A stretch of 40,623 nt of DNA from Myxococcales bacterium (GTDB taxonomy: Bacteria > Lernaellota > Lernaellaia > Lernaellales > Lernaellaceae): positions 1 to 40,623 of the forward strand of contig JAAYVF010000053.1 in the NCBI GenBank assembly GCA_012517325.1, in the 5' to 3' direction. Position 1 is the stretch's first letter, and every line of letters starts with the position of its first letter. Shown here one piece after another: positions 10,184 to 21,812 of the stretch. The notes under the pieces were generated by a model. The model was not told where the DNA came from, searched no databases, and worked only from the letters and a program-made list of their open reading frames with translations. Position numbers and translations under genes: made by a program.

Positions 10184-12565
10184 TTAACGCTTCGCCGGCC
10201 AGGCGCCGGGTTGCGCCCCCATGACGAACTCGAGCGTGCCGCCGTCGACAATCTGGTCGTGGGTGAAAAACGGCTCGGCCAGCGCGACGCCGTTGAGCTT
10301 CACGGATTGCACGTAGACGTTTTCGGGGCTGTTGTTTTCGACGGAGACCACCAGGTCACCGCCCGCCAGGTGCAGCGTCGCGCCGTCGAACAGCGGGCTG
10401 CCGATCGTGTAGACGTCGGACCCGGCCAACGGAAAGAAACCGAGCGACGAGAACAGGTACCAGGAGGACAGCGTGCCGCAATCGTCGTTGCCGTTCAGGC
10501 CCGCCGGTTCGTCGCGGTGCTTGGTTTCCAGAATCCAGCGCACGTACTTCTGCGTCAGATCCAGGCGCGAGGTGTAGTTGAACAGGTACGCGTGGAACAG
10601 GCTCATCTCGTTGCCGTGCCAGAAGTAGATGTCGGGCAGGATCGCGTTGTCGGGCCCTTGCACCGCCTGCTCGAAGGCGTAGCCCAATTTGTCGAGGAAA
10701 GCCGCTTCCGTGCCGAACAGATCGATCAGCCCCGCCGCGTCGTGCGGCACATAGAACGACCAGTGCCAGGCGTTGCCCTCGACGTACTGCTCGCTGAACA
10801 CGTAACCCGGATAGAACGGCTCGTAGAAGCTGCCGTCGCTGTTGCGCGGCCGCAGAAATTCCGTTTCGGCATCCCAGTGGTTGCGGTAGTTGTGGCTGTG
10901 CTCGAGAAACATCTCGGCGTCGTCGGTCAGGCCCATCGCATCGGCCCACCACGACAGCGCCGCGTCGTCGTAGCTGTATTCCAGCGTGTCGCAGGTGCCC
11001 TTCGACGAATGATCCTCGGCGACGTAGCCGAGGGTGAGGTAATCGTCCAGCCCGCTGCGGCCGCCCGAAATGCCGGGCACCGTGGCGTGCGTGTAGCAGC
11101 CTTCATAGGCGGTTTCGTAATCCCAGTCGCGAATGCCTTTCAGGTAGGCTTCGGCGAAGACGATGTCGGCGCTGGTGCCGATCATCGAGCCGGTTTCGCC
11201 GTCCGCCTGCGGCCACTTGGGAATGGCGCCGCCCTGGTCGTACATGTCGACGAGCGACTGCATCAGGTCGGCCGATTCCGCGGGCCGCAGCAGGTTGAGC
11301 AGCGGATGTTCGGTGCGGAAAGTGTCCCACAGCGAGAAATCGGTGTAATAGCGCCGGTCACCGGCGTCGTGGGTGGTTTGATCGAACCCGAAATAGCGGT
11401 TGTTGGCCTCGGTCCAATCGGTCGGCATGAGGAAAGCGTGGTAGAGCGCCGTGTAGAAGATGCGCTTCTGGCGTTCGGTGCCGCCGACCAGATCGATCTG
11501 CGAAACGACCTCGCGCCACTGGTCCTTGGCCGCCGCGCGCAGGCCATCAAAATCCCACTCCGGAATCCGGTCGTCCAGGTTGGCGGCCGCCTGTTCCTCG
11601 CTCTGGTAGCTGAGGCCCGTCTTCACCAGCAACGGCGAGCCGCGGTCGAGCGCGAAGCGAAAATAGGCGCCGATGTCGGTGCCCGTTTCCGCGGTCTGGT
11701 TCGCGGTGGGGTCGCCGTCCTTCCAGGTGCCGTAGGCCGCGAAGGGTTCCGAGAACCGCACCACATAGTAAACCAGCACGCCGCCGTGCCGGCCCGACAT
11801 CGGCCCGTGCAAGTCCATCATCCCGCTGACCGTCCGGTTCGCCGGATCGATGGCCACCGTCGCGTTCTGGACCCAGCCTTCCTCGATCGAATGGGTCGGC
11901 ACCACGACGAGGTACGGATCGTCGCTGGGCGCGTAGGTATAACGGTGCATCGCCGCCAGGTCGGCGGTCGTCAATTCGGCCAACACCTGCGGATCGTCGA
12001 GCCACACGCGGTAATAGCCCGCTTCGGCGCGTTCGTTCGTGTGCAGGTACTTGCTGCGGTAGGAGCGTTCCTTGATCGGCGTGCCGGGCATGCCGTCGGT
12101 CGGCATGATCAGCAGGCTGGCCCCGTCCGGGGCGCCGGTGCCGTGCATCCGGGTGTGCGAGAAACCGCGAATCTGCGGATCGGGATAGTAATAGCCGGAA
12201 AAGTGATTGAACCCGTAGTTGATGCCGTCGAGCGTGGTGTCGGGGCACAGGGACAGCATGCCGAACGGCACCTTCGGACCCGGATAGGCGCTGGCGTAGC
12301 CATAGCCCAGGCCGCCCGAGCCGATGAACGGATCGATGTAATCGACGGGCTCGACGGGCGAGCTGTCGTCGTTGTTGTCGTCGTTGTCGTCGTTATCGTT
12401 GTCGTCGTTGTCGTCGTTGTCGTCATCGTCGCCCGGCGACTGGTCGTCGTTGTCGTCATCCGCGGCGGCGTCGTCGTTGTCGTCGTCATCGCCGTTCGCG
12501 CAGGCGGACAGCGCCACCAGGCCCAAACTCAAAATCAGGATGATCCACCAAGGAAAAGCCCGCAT
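10184..12565 (-). CDS. GH92 alpha-mannosidase lipoprotein with Asp linker
   Basis: This 793-residue lipoprotein has a signal peptide ending LSAC (Cys22), then an Asp/Asn linker of about 45 residues, then a full glycoside hydrolase family 92 catalytic region. Family marks include DPFIGSGG and AYPGPKVPFGM at the start, GFSHTRMHGTGAPDG, the FYTALYH and SLWDTFRTEHPL helices, GGAIPKWP, and GNDDCGTLSSWY near residues 690-703. GH92 enzymes are calcium-dependent exo-alpha-mannosidases. I chose the ATG at 12565 because GAGGAG lies 7-8 bp upstream and it gives a proper signal peptide; the frame upstream is open for 20 more codons without merit. It follows a polyprenyl-phosphate sugar transferase gene by 79 bp. 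Confidence 0.9.
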   Translation of the reverse strand: MRAFPWWIILILSLGLVALSACANGDDDDNDDAAADDDNDDQSPGDDDDNDDNDDNDNDDNDDNNDDSSPVEPVDYIDPFIGSGGLGYGYASAYPGPKVPFGMLSLCPDTTLDGINYGFNHFSGYYYPDPQIRGFSHTRMHGTGAPDGASLLIMPTDGMPGTPIKERSYRSKYLHTNERAEAGYYRVWLDDPQVLAELTTADLAAMHRYTYAPSDDPYLVVVPTHSIEEGWVQNATVAIDPANRTVSGMMDLHGPMSGRHGGVLVYYVVRFSEPFAAYGTWKDGDPTANQTAETGTDIGAYFRFALDRGSPLLVKTGLSYQSEEQAAANLDDRIPEWDFDGLRAAAKDQWREVVSQIDLVGGTERQKRIFYTALYHAFLMPTDWTEANNRYFGFDQTTHDAGDRRYYTDFSLWDTFRTEHPLLNLLRPAESADLMQSLVDMYDQGGAIPKWPQADGETGSMIGTSADIVFAEAYLKGIRDWDYETAYEGCYTHATVPGISGGRSGLDDYLTLGYVAEDHSSKGTCDTLEYSYDDAALSWWADAMGLTDDAEMFLEHSHNYRNHWDAETEFLRPRNSDGSFYEPFYPGYVFSEQYVEGNAWHWSFYVPHDAAGLIDLFGTEAAFLDKLGYAFEQAVQGPDNAILPDIYFWHGNEMSLFHAYLFNYTSRLDLTQKYVRWILETKHRDEPAGLNGNDDCGTLSSWYLFSSLGFFPLAGSDVYTIGSPLFDGATLHLAGGDLVVSVENNSPENVYVQSVKLNGVALAEPFFTHDQIVDGGTLEFVMGAQPGAWPAKR

Positions 12566-12644
12566 GTCAGTACTCCTCATCGGCTGCAATGAGGCAGTAT
12601 GACTTGATTGGCCCCGGCAAATCAATTGCGGCCGCGAGCTCGGG

Positions 12645-14015
12645 CTAGCGGGCCATTTTCTTGAACAGGACCCGCAGGGTGGTAAACAAAATCTTCAGGT
12701 CAAAGCCCAGGTTGGTGTGCTTGATGTAGTACAAATCGAGTTGCAGTTTTTCGCGGGAGTCCTCGACCGAGGCCCCGTAGGGGTAGCGGACCTGCGCCCA
12801 CCCGGTGATGCCGGGCTTCACCACGTGCCGCTGGTGATAATACGGGATCGCCGCCGCCAGTTGCTTGACGAAAAACGGCCGTTCGGGGCGCGGGCCGACG
12901 AAGCTCATCGAGCCGGCGATGACGTTCCACATCTGGGGAATTTCGTCGACGCGGAACCGGCGGATGAAGCGGCCGACGGGGGTCACGCGGGTGTCGTTCA
13001 TCGCCGCCCAGACCGGCCCCGAACGCGCTTCGGCGTCGGTATACATCGACCGGAACTTGAGCAACTGGAAGGTGCGACCGCCCTTCCCCACCCGTTCCTG
13101 CCGGTACAGGATCGGGCCGCGGCTGGTGAGTTTGATCAGCAGGCCGATGATCAGAATGATCGGCGAGGCCAGGATCAGACCCAGCAACGCCACCAGAAAG
13201 TCGAACACCCGTTTGATGAAGAGGCGCAGGCGACTGATCTTGAAGCCGTCGGTGAACACGAACCAGCTCGGGCGGAGCGATTCGAGGATGATTTTTCCGG
13301 AAAACAGTTCGTGAAAAGTGACGTTGTCGACGATGCGCACGCCCGCCAACTTCAGGCCCATCAGTTCCTCGGTGGGCAGATTGCCGCGCTGCTCGTCCAG
13401 GGCGACGATGATCGAGTCGATGGGCTTTTCGTCGAAGAGGTTCGGCAGTTGCTTGGCGTAGCCGAGGATCGGGAAGCCGAGCAGGTCCTCGCGGTCGGTT
13501 TTCTGCTCGTCGATGACCCCGACCACGTCGTAGCCCGAATGGCTGTAGCGCAGCACGTCCTCGAGCACCGCCTGCGACGCGCGGCCCGTGCCCAACACCA
13601 CGACGCGCTGGGTAAAACTGGATTCCTTGCTGAATTCGTTCCACAGGAAGCGGTACAAAATGGTGGCGAAGATCGAGAGCGGGGCGATCAGCGAAACCAT
13701 GTAATCGCCGGCTTTGGCGGGCGGATAGAAATAATAGATGACGGTCAGAATGAGAATCACCGCAATGAAACTGCTGAGCAGATTGCTGAAAAACTCACGG
13801 AAGGAAATGTGCAGGGAGATCTCATAAATATCGAAATAATAAAAGCAGACCTTGATGACCACGAACATCACGAGAAACGAACCGATTTTCTGAGCCGAAA
13901 AAACCGGATACGCGTCGAGCAGATAGCGCAAATGCCCGGCCAGGCCGATGCACGCCAAAAGAATCAAATCCTGGAAAATGGTGAAGACAAAATTCCGACT
14001 GGCGTTTGAACGCAT
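12645..14015 (-). CDS. Polyprenyl-phosphate sugar-1-P transferase (exopolysaccharide)
   Basis: This 456-residue membrane enzyme would start exopolysaccharide synthesis by moving a sugar-1-phosphate onto undecaprenyl phosphate. It has four N-terminal membrane helices (about residues 10-135), a nucleotide-binding-like middle domain (VVVLGTGRASQAV), a fifth hydrophobic segment near 270, and a C-terminal bacterial sugar-transferase domain. That domain shows LKFRSMYTDAEA, VDEIPQMWNV, SFVGPRPERP and KPGITGWAQVRYPYGAS. The last stretches closely resemble the PEP-CTERM-associated subgroup (TIGR03013/TIGR03025 type). A GGGAG ribosome binding site precedes the ATG by 5 bp. The gene is divergent from the TULIP-like lipoprotein gene and heads a run with GH92 and the amidohydrolase. 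Confidence 0.9.
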   Translation of the reverse strand: MRSNASRNFVFTIFQDLILLACIGLAGHLRYLLDAYPVFSAQKIGSFLVMFVVIKVCFYYFDIYEISLHISFREFFSNLLSSFIAVILILTVIYYFYPPAKAGDYMVSLIAPLSIFATILYRFLWNEFSKESSFTQRVVVLGTGRASQAVLEDVLRYSHSGYDVVGVIDEQKTDREDLLGFPILGYAKQLPNLFDEKPIDSIIVALDEQRGNLPTEELMGLKLAGVRIVDNVTFHELFSGKIILESLRPSWFVFTDGFKISRLRLFIKRVFDFLVALLGLILASPIILIIGLLIKLTSRGPILYRQERVGKGGRTFQLLKFRSMYTDAEARSGPVWAAMNDTRVTPVGRFIRRFRVDEIPQMWNVIAGSMSFVGPRPERPFFVKQLAAAIPYYHQRHVVKPGITGWAQVRYPYGASVEDSREKLQLDLYYIKHTNLGFDLKILFTTLRVLFKKMAR

Positions 14016-14079
14016 ATTCTCCCACCGTTCGCCCCATCACGGCGTTTTATCCGGCAGCGATCATTTACCGTTGATCCTG

Positions 14080-14108
14080 TTGTAGAGTTTGTCTTTCTTC
14101 GCTAGAAT
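14080..14108 (+). promoter_or_regulatory. Candidate sigma-70 promoter of the surface-protein operon
   Basis: TTGTAG (14080-14085) and TAGAAT (14103-14108) are separated by exactly 17 bp. The GGGAGGGG ribosome binding site and ATG of the downstream lipoprotein follow about 40 bp later. Confidence 0.5.
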
Positions 14109-14156
14109 CGTCAAGGAACTTATCGCGCTTTTTATTTCCCACTGGGAGGGGTTACG

Positions 14157-17252
<3,096 letters not shown>

Positions 17253-17283
17253 CGGCCGGCGGGCCCATGGACGAGCGGAACGA

Positions 17284-19038
17284 ATGAAAAAAATGAAGCA
17301 CCGCCGCCACGCGGCCGTCTGGGCCGTCGCGGTATGGATCGCTTGCCTGCTGCCGGCCGGCTGGGCCGCCGCCGGCAATGAATATCCGACCGACAAAGCG
17401 CCGACCATCTACCTGGGAGCGCGTTACGACAACATCGGTTTCGTGGTCGTCACCGGCGATTTCAACGGCGACGGCCACACCGATTTGTTTTTCAGCGCTC
17501 CCGGCGACTGATACAAGAATCCGGCGTCCCGGGCGGACGTCCAGCGCGTTTACGGAGTCCTCGGCCCGCTTCCCAATTCCCTGGGAATCGTCGATCTGTC
17601 GGTCACCCCGACCGACGTGCAAGTGATCGGCCCGCCTTACTGCGGCGGGTTCGGCGGTTCGCTGGCCCTAGCCGATTTGAACGAGGACGGCTGCGACGAC
17701 CTGATCGTCGGCGATTTTCTTTCGCAACCGGCCACGCAAATCTGGGCCGGGGAAGTCGGCGTCCTGTACGGCCGCACCGATCCCCCGGCGAATTGGGTGG
17801 TGGATTGGCGGGTCGAATCGCCGCCGTTGCGCATTTACGAAGACGTTTATTATCTGCAACTGGGCGCCGCGCTCGGCGTCGGCGATTTCGACGGCGACGG
17901 CCATCCCGACCTGGCGATCGGCACCGATTCGTACCTGGATCCCGGCGCCATTTATCTGCTGCGCGGCCCCTTCCCCGCCCCGGCTTCGCCGGCCGTGCGC
18001 GACCTGGCGACCGAACCCGCCGAGTGGCTGCTGCCCACGCCGGGCGGCGCGATGGACGGCTTCGGCACGACATTCGCCCTGGCCGATCTGGACGGCGACG
18101 GCCGGGACGATCTGGCGGCCGGCGCCCCCGATCAAACCAATGACGACTTGCAAGGCGCGACGTACGTTTATTTCGGCCGCGCCTTGGCGGCGACGGCCGG
18201 CAACCTGAGCCCCGATGTCTCGATTCTTTCCGGCGATGCCGACCGTTTCGTTCGCCTCGGCGCGTCGCTGGCGCTCGGCGATTACACCGGCGACGGTCTG
18301 CCGGATTTGCTCGTCGCCGATCCCTTTTTCGTCCATGAAGAAAAACACACCGGCCGCCTGTTTCTGCTCGACGGCACCCGCCTGGAGCCGGGCGCTTCCT
18401 TCGCGCTGCCGCAAGGCGCCGCCGACTGGACGCTGACCGGCGTCGGCGATTGGTGGTACGTCTTCGACCGCTTTGCGGTCACCCATACCGTGGGAGCGGC
18501 CGCCGGGCCGACCCTGCTCGTCGGCGCGACCAAGGCGACCTGGGACGAAATGCGTTACACCGGAGTGGTGTTGCGCGTCGACCGCGACCGGGTAGCCGAT
18601 TTGGGACCGGACGTGTTGCTGGCGGACGTCGAACCCAACGCGATTTATTGCGGCGCCCGCGCTTACTTTTACCTGGGCAACTCCATCACGCCCGCCGATC
18701 TGACCGGCAACGGCATCCCCGACCTCGTGCTGGGCGCCTCGGGATCGCTGACCGGCGACGACCTGGGCGGCGTCGTGGCCGTCTATCCCGATCACTTGAA
18801 CGACGTCATTCCCGACGACGATGACGATGACGATGACGATGACGACGATGACGACGACAACGATAACGACAACGACGATAACGACAACAATGACAACGAC
18901 AATGACACCGCCCCGATCGATGACGATACCGCGCCGGAAACCGACGACGACTCGGCCCCGGCTCCCGGCGACGACGATTCCCCCGCCGGCGGGCCGAGTG
19001 ACGACGGCGATGACGACGAAGGCGGCTGCGGCTGTTAA
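17284..19038 (+). pseudogene. FG-GAP beta-propeller surface protein with in-frame TGA
   Basis: The frame encodes a secreted protein of about 585 codons with a signal peptide (ends AAA before GNEYP) and at least six FG-GAP/calcium-loop repeats of the type DFNGDGHTDL, DFDGDGHPDL, DLDGDGRDDL and DLTGNGIPDL. These form an integrin-alpha-like propeller. A C-terminal Asp/Asn linker ends GGCGC. One TGA at 17509-17511 interrupts the frame just after the first repeat (FSAPGD-stop-YKNPAS). Homology-like coding resumes at once in the same frame, and TGG (Trp) would fit. TGA is a normal stop for other genes here, so I read this as a nonsense mutation or base-call error. If real, only a 75-residue stub is made. 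The start is ATG 17284, 31 bp after the preceding gene. Confidence 0.75.
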
Positions 19039-19086
19039 CTGAAACGACGGCCGGCGCGGCGCAGCTCCCCGCCCAACCAATGACCT

Positions 19087-19114
19087 TTTCGGCCGGAATT
19101 GTTTCGGCCGGAAT
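19087..19114. repeat. 13-bp direct repeat upstream of the M1 peptidase gene
   Basis: TTTCGGCCGGAAT occurs twice, separated by two bases (19087-19099 and 19102-19114), with a 15-bp period. It lies 58 bp upstream of the peptidase ATG in a 133-bp gap. It may be an operator. A -10-like GATACA is nearby but no -35 is convincing. Confidence 0.45.
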
Positions 19115-19171
19115 AGACTGCCGGACCACACCGAAGTAAGATGATACAAACCGTTACTCGGAGGTACCCTG

Positions 19172-21151
19172 ATGTCTTTTCGACACTGGTTAATATCACT
19201 GTTGGCCCTCGCGTTTTTACTCGCGGCGCTCGGCGCGGCGGGAGCCGGCACGCCGCTGTACGATCCGGCCGCGAAAATCCGCATCCAGCGCGGGGCTCAT
19301 GAATTGACGGCTTACCAGCAGGCGGAAACGGCGTTTTCGCCGTTGCGCCAGGCGGCCTTCCGCCACCGGATGGAACGCAAGGCGCCCAACCCGATCGAGA
19401 TCAAGCACAGCCTGATCGCCTTCGACGCCGAAGAAGGCCCCGGCACCATCGACACGCAAACCACGGTGACCCTGGCGGCGACCGAGGACGGCGTGACCAC
19501 CGGCGAGTTCGTCGTCACGGCGCTCGAAGATTTTTCGGTCACCGACAACGGAGGCATTCCGCTGACCGTCGAGGCGAACCCCTACTACGGCACCGTCGTC
19601 GTCACCTTCCCCGAAACGCTCGACGAGGGCGATGAACTGGTGCTCGTGTTTCACAACGCGGGAACGCCCGACTGCGAGCCGGACGACTTCTTCGGCATGG
19701 TCTTCTGCCGGGTTTCCGACGACATCGTCTTTTTCGCCGGCCTGGATTGGGTGCCGTCGAAGGCCGCTTACACCCTCGAGGATTACTACGGCCACCAGAC
19801 GACCGATCTGGACATCACCACGCCGCCGGACTACCTCGCGGTGTCCACTTCCGATCCGGCCGGGGTGGACGACGAGGGCGATCACCTGGTGCAGCATTTC
19901 GTCGGCCACTTCGACGAATCCTACGCCGGCTTCGCCTACGCCAAGTATGAAACCTTCACCCACGCGACTGCCGCCGGGCAACCGGTCACGACCTATCTGC
20001 ACACCGGCACGACCTCGTTCGGGCAGCCCTGGGCGGATACCGGCGCGGCGATCATCGATTATTTCGCCGGCATCTTTTCCCCCTACGTTTACAACAAGCA
20101 CGATCTGGTGCAGACGATCAACGAACTGGGCGGCGGCGTCGGGCCCCAATCGCTGAGTTTTTATTACGCCGACGCGCTGATCACCGACCCGGCTTATATG
20201 TTTTCCGAGAGCATCTTCTCGCACGAAATCGCCCACTCCTGGTGGGGCAACATGATCCGCTACGGCGACGAGGATTCGCCCTGGCTCAACGAGGGCATCG
20301 CCGAATATTCCTCGCGCCGCTACGGCTACCAGGTCTGGCCGTCCTACTACCAGGATTACCTCTACGAGTTCTACTTCAATTACTTCCGCTATGCGGTCGA
20401 CCCGTCGCAGGAAGTGCCGATGAGCAGCGATGCCATCTTCGCGGTCGATTCGATGATCTACCAGGCGCTGACCTACTGGAAAGGCGCCCACGTGCTGCGG
20501 ATGCTCGAATCCTGGCTCGGCGACGAGGACTTCCTCGCCGGCATGGCCGACTATGCGCAAACGTACACCTGGGAAAACAACGCGGAACTGACGACCGTAG
20601 ATAAGTACCGCGCCAAGCTCGAAGCCACCAGCGGCCTGGATCTGCAGGGCTTCTTCGACCAGTGGGTCTACGGCAAGGGTTACCCCGTCTACCGCTGGGC
20701 CGCCGAGTTCGGCCAGGACGGCGCGCAATATACCGCCCGCCTCCGCGTCGAGCAGATTCAGGAATCCGGCGCCTTTTTCGATCTGCCCGTCCAGGCGTCG
20801 CTCTGGATCGGCGAGGAAGACGAGCCGCGCACCGTCTCGCTGGAATTCACCGCCGGCGTCGCCGACCAGACCTTCACCTTCGACGCCGAGCCGCGCGGCG
20901 CGCGCGTCGACGGCGAGGCGCGCATCTGGGGCGACAAGATCGCCGCGCTGACCGGCGACGTGGACGCCAGCAACGAGGTCGACGGGCTCGATTTGATTTA
21001 CGTCGCCTGGTCGCAGGGCGGCCTGTTCAACGATTACGACCATTACAATTACCTGCCCGAGGCGGATTTCGACCGCGATTTCACGGTCGACCAAACCGAC
21101 CTGGACGCGCTGCACGCCAACTTCGGCAAGAGGGGAACGATCGATGAATAA
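19172..21151 (+). CDS. Secreted M1-family metallopeptidase with C-terminal dockerin
   Basis: This 659-residue protein has a signal peptide (about residues 1-25), an N-terminal beta domain and an M1 gluzincin catalytic domain. H351EIAH355 is followed after 18 residues by E374, and Y435 in TYWKG matches the catalytic tyrosine. The GxMEN motif that holds the substrate amino end is replaced by GGVGPQ (near 321-326), so aminopeptidase activity is doubtful. Residues ~595-659 form a dockerin with two calcium loops, GDVDASNEVDGLDL and ADFDRDFTVDQTDL. GGAGG at 19160-19164 supports the ATG. The stop overlaps the start of the next gene by 8 bp, and that gene encodes a cohesin-like lipoprotein. I infer that the peptidase is held at the surface by its neighbour. 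Confidence 0.88.
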   Translation: MSFRHWLISLLALAFLLAALGAAGAGTPLYDPAAKIRIQRGAHELTAYQQAETAFSPLRQAAFRHRMERKAPNPIEIKHSLIAFDAEEGPGTIDTQTTVTLAATEDGVTTGEFVVTALEDFSVTDNGGIPLTVEANPYYGTVVVTFPETLDEGDELVLVFHNAGTPDCEPDDFFGMVFCRVSDDIVFFAGLDWVPSKAAYTLEDYYGHQTTDLDITTPPDYLAVSTSDPAGVDDEGDHLVQHFVGHFDESYAGFAYAKYETFTHATAAGQPVTTYLHTGTTSFGQPWADTGAAIIDYFAGIFSPYVYNKHDLVQTINELGGGVGPQSLSFYYADALITDPAYMFSESIFSHEIAHSWWGNMIRYGDEDSPWLNEGIAEYSSRRYGYQVWPSYYQDYLYEFYFNYFRYAVDPSQEVPMSSDAIFAVDSMIYQALTYWKGAHVLRMLESWLGDEDFLAGMADYAQTYTWENNAELTTVDKYRAKLEATSGLDLQGFFDQWVYGKGYPVYRWAAEFGQDGAQYTARLRVEQIQESGAFFDLPVQASLWIGEEDEPRTVSLEFTAGVADQTFTFDAEPRGARVDGEARIWGDKIAALTGDVDASNEVDGLDLIYVAWSQGGLFNDYDHYNYLPEADFDRDFTVDQTDLDALHANFGKRGTIDE

Positions 21152-21728
21152 GCTGTTTCGACTGCTCGCTATCGCGTTGTTGCTGCTGGCGGCGGCGTCC
21201 GCCGGCTGCCAGAAAAGCGGCGATGACGACGACAATCAGAACAACGACGACGACAACACCCCGTTCCAGGCCAAGCAGATCACCTTCACCCCGGCCGGTT
21301 CCGCCCAGGCGGGCGACATCTGGCTGGAAATGGAAAACGCCGATCCGGCCCAAAACGCCTTCACCCTGCGACTGATGGGCAACGGCCTGACCGACGTTTA
21401 CGGCGTCGCCGGCCGGCTGACCTTCGATCGCGCGATCGGCGCGCTCAACTCCGCCGCGCCCAAGGATGCCTTGGGCTCCGGCGGCGCGACCGTCGCCACC
21501 GAGGCGGCCGCCAACGACGCCGGCGGCGTCTTCGGCTTCAGCCGCCAGGGCCTGGTCGCGGGCGTCGCCTTCGCCGAACCGGTCGTCATCGGCACGCTCG
21601 AATTCAACGCGCTCAAGGCCGGGAAAACGGACATCGCCTTCACCGAAAACAAATCGCGGGTGATGAATCCGGATCTCGAGGTCGTCGAGGTGGCGCACTG
21701 GCTCGGCGGAACGCTAACGGTGGAGTAA
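21144..21728 (+). CDS. Cohesin-like lipoprotein with Asp linker
   Basis: This 194-residue lipoprotein has lipobox SAGC (Cys22), a short Asp/Asn linker (about residues 27-40), and one domain of ~150 residues. The domain has the cohesin pattern: NGLTDVYGVAGRLTFD near its start, then VFGFSRQG, then IGTLEFNALKAGKTDIAF, and a final WLGGTLTVE strand. Cohesins bind dockerins through calcium-dependent helices on the partner. The ATG overlaps the stop of the dockerin-bearing M1 peptidase by 8 bp, so both are probably made in one coupled step. The likely role is to tether that peptidase, or other dockerin proteins of the cell, to the outer membrane. A strong terminator follows 21 bp downstream. Cohesin type and specificity cannot be told from sequence alone. 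Confidence 0.72.
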   Translation: MNKLFRLLAIALLLLAAASAGCQKSGDDDDNQNNDDDNTPFQAKQITFTPAGSAQAGDIWLEMENADPAQNAFTLRLMGNGLTDVYGVAGRLTFDRAIGALNSAAPKDALGSGGATVATEAAANDAGGVFGFSRQGLVAGVAFAEPVVIGTLEFNALKAGKTDIAFTENKSRVMNPDLEVVEVAHWLGGTLTVE

Positions 21729-21745
21729 AGGGCTAGGACCAAATC

Positions 21746-21774
21746 AAAAGGGCGGCCCGACGGCCGTCCTTTTT
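21746..21774. terminator. Bidirectional intrinsic terminator
   Basis: GGGCGGCC pairs with GGCCGTCC (one G-T pair) around a 4-base loop, flanked by AAAA and TTTTT. It ends the plus-strand surface-protein operon. With A and T runs on both sides it can also stop the convergent minus-strand lipoprotein gene. Confidence 0.9.
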
Positions 21775-21812
21775 GCATGATTCAACCGTCGATAGTCCAT
21801 GAGCGATGCGCT

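Noticed and set aside
12372-12490. Poly-Val/Ile or poly-Ser/Leu stretches that look like membrane segments in other frames.
   Set aside because: They are only other-frame readings of GAC/GAT/AAC codons in the Asp/Asn linkers.
17509-17540. A possible selenocysteine reading of the in-frame TGA, with a small hairpin (CGTCC/GGACG) 14 bases downstream.
   Set aside because: The stem is only five base pairs, the loop lacks SECIS features, and FG-GAP proteins are not known selenoproteins. Trp to stop is simpler.
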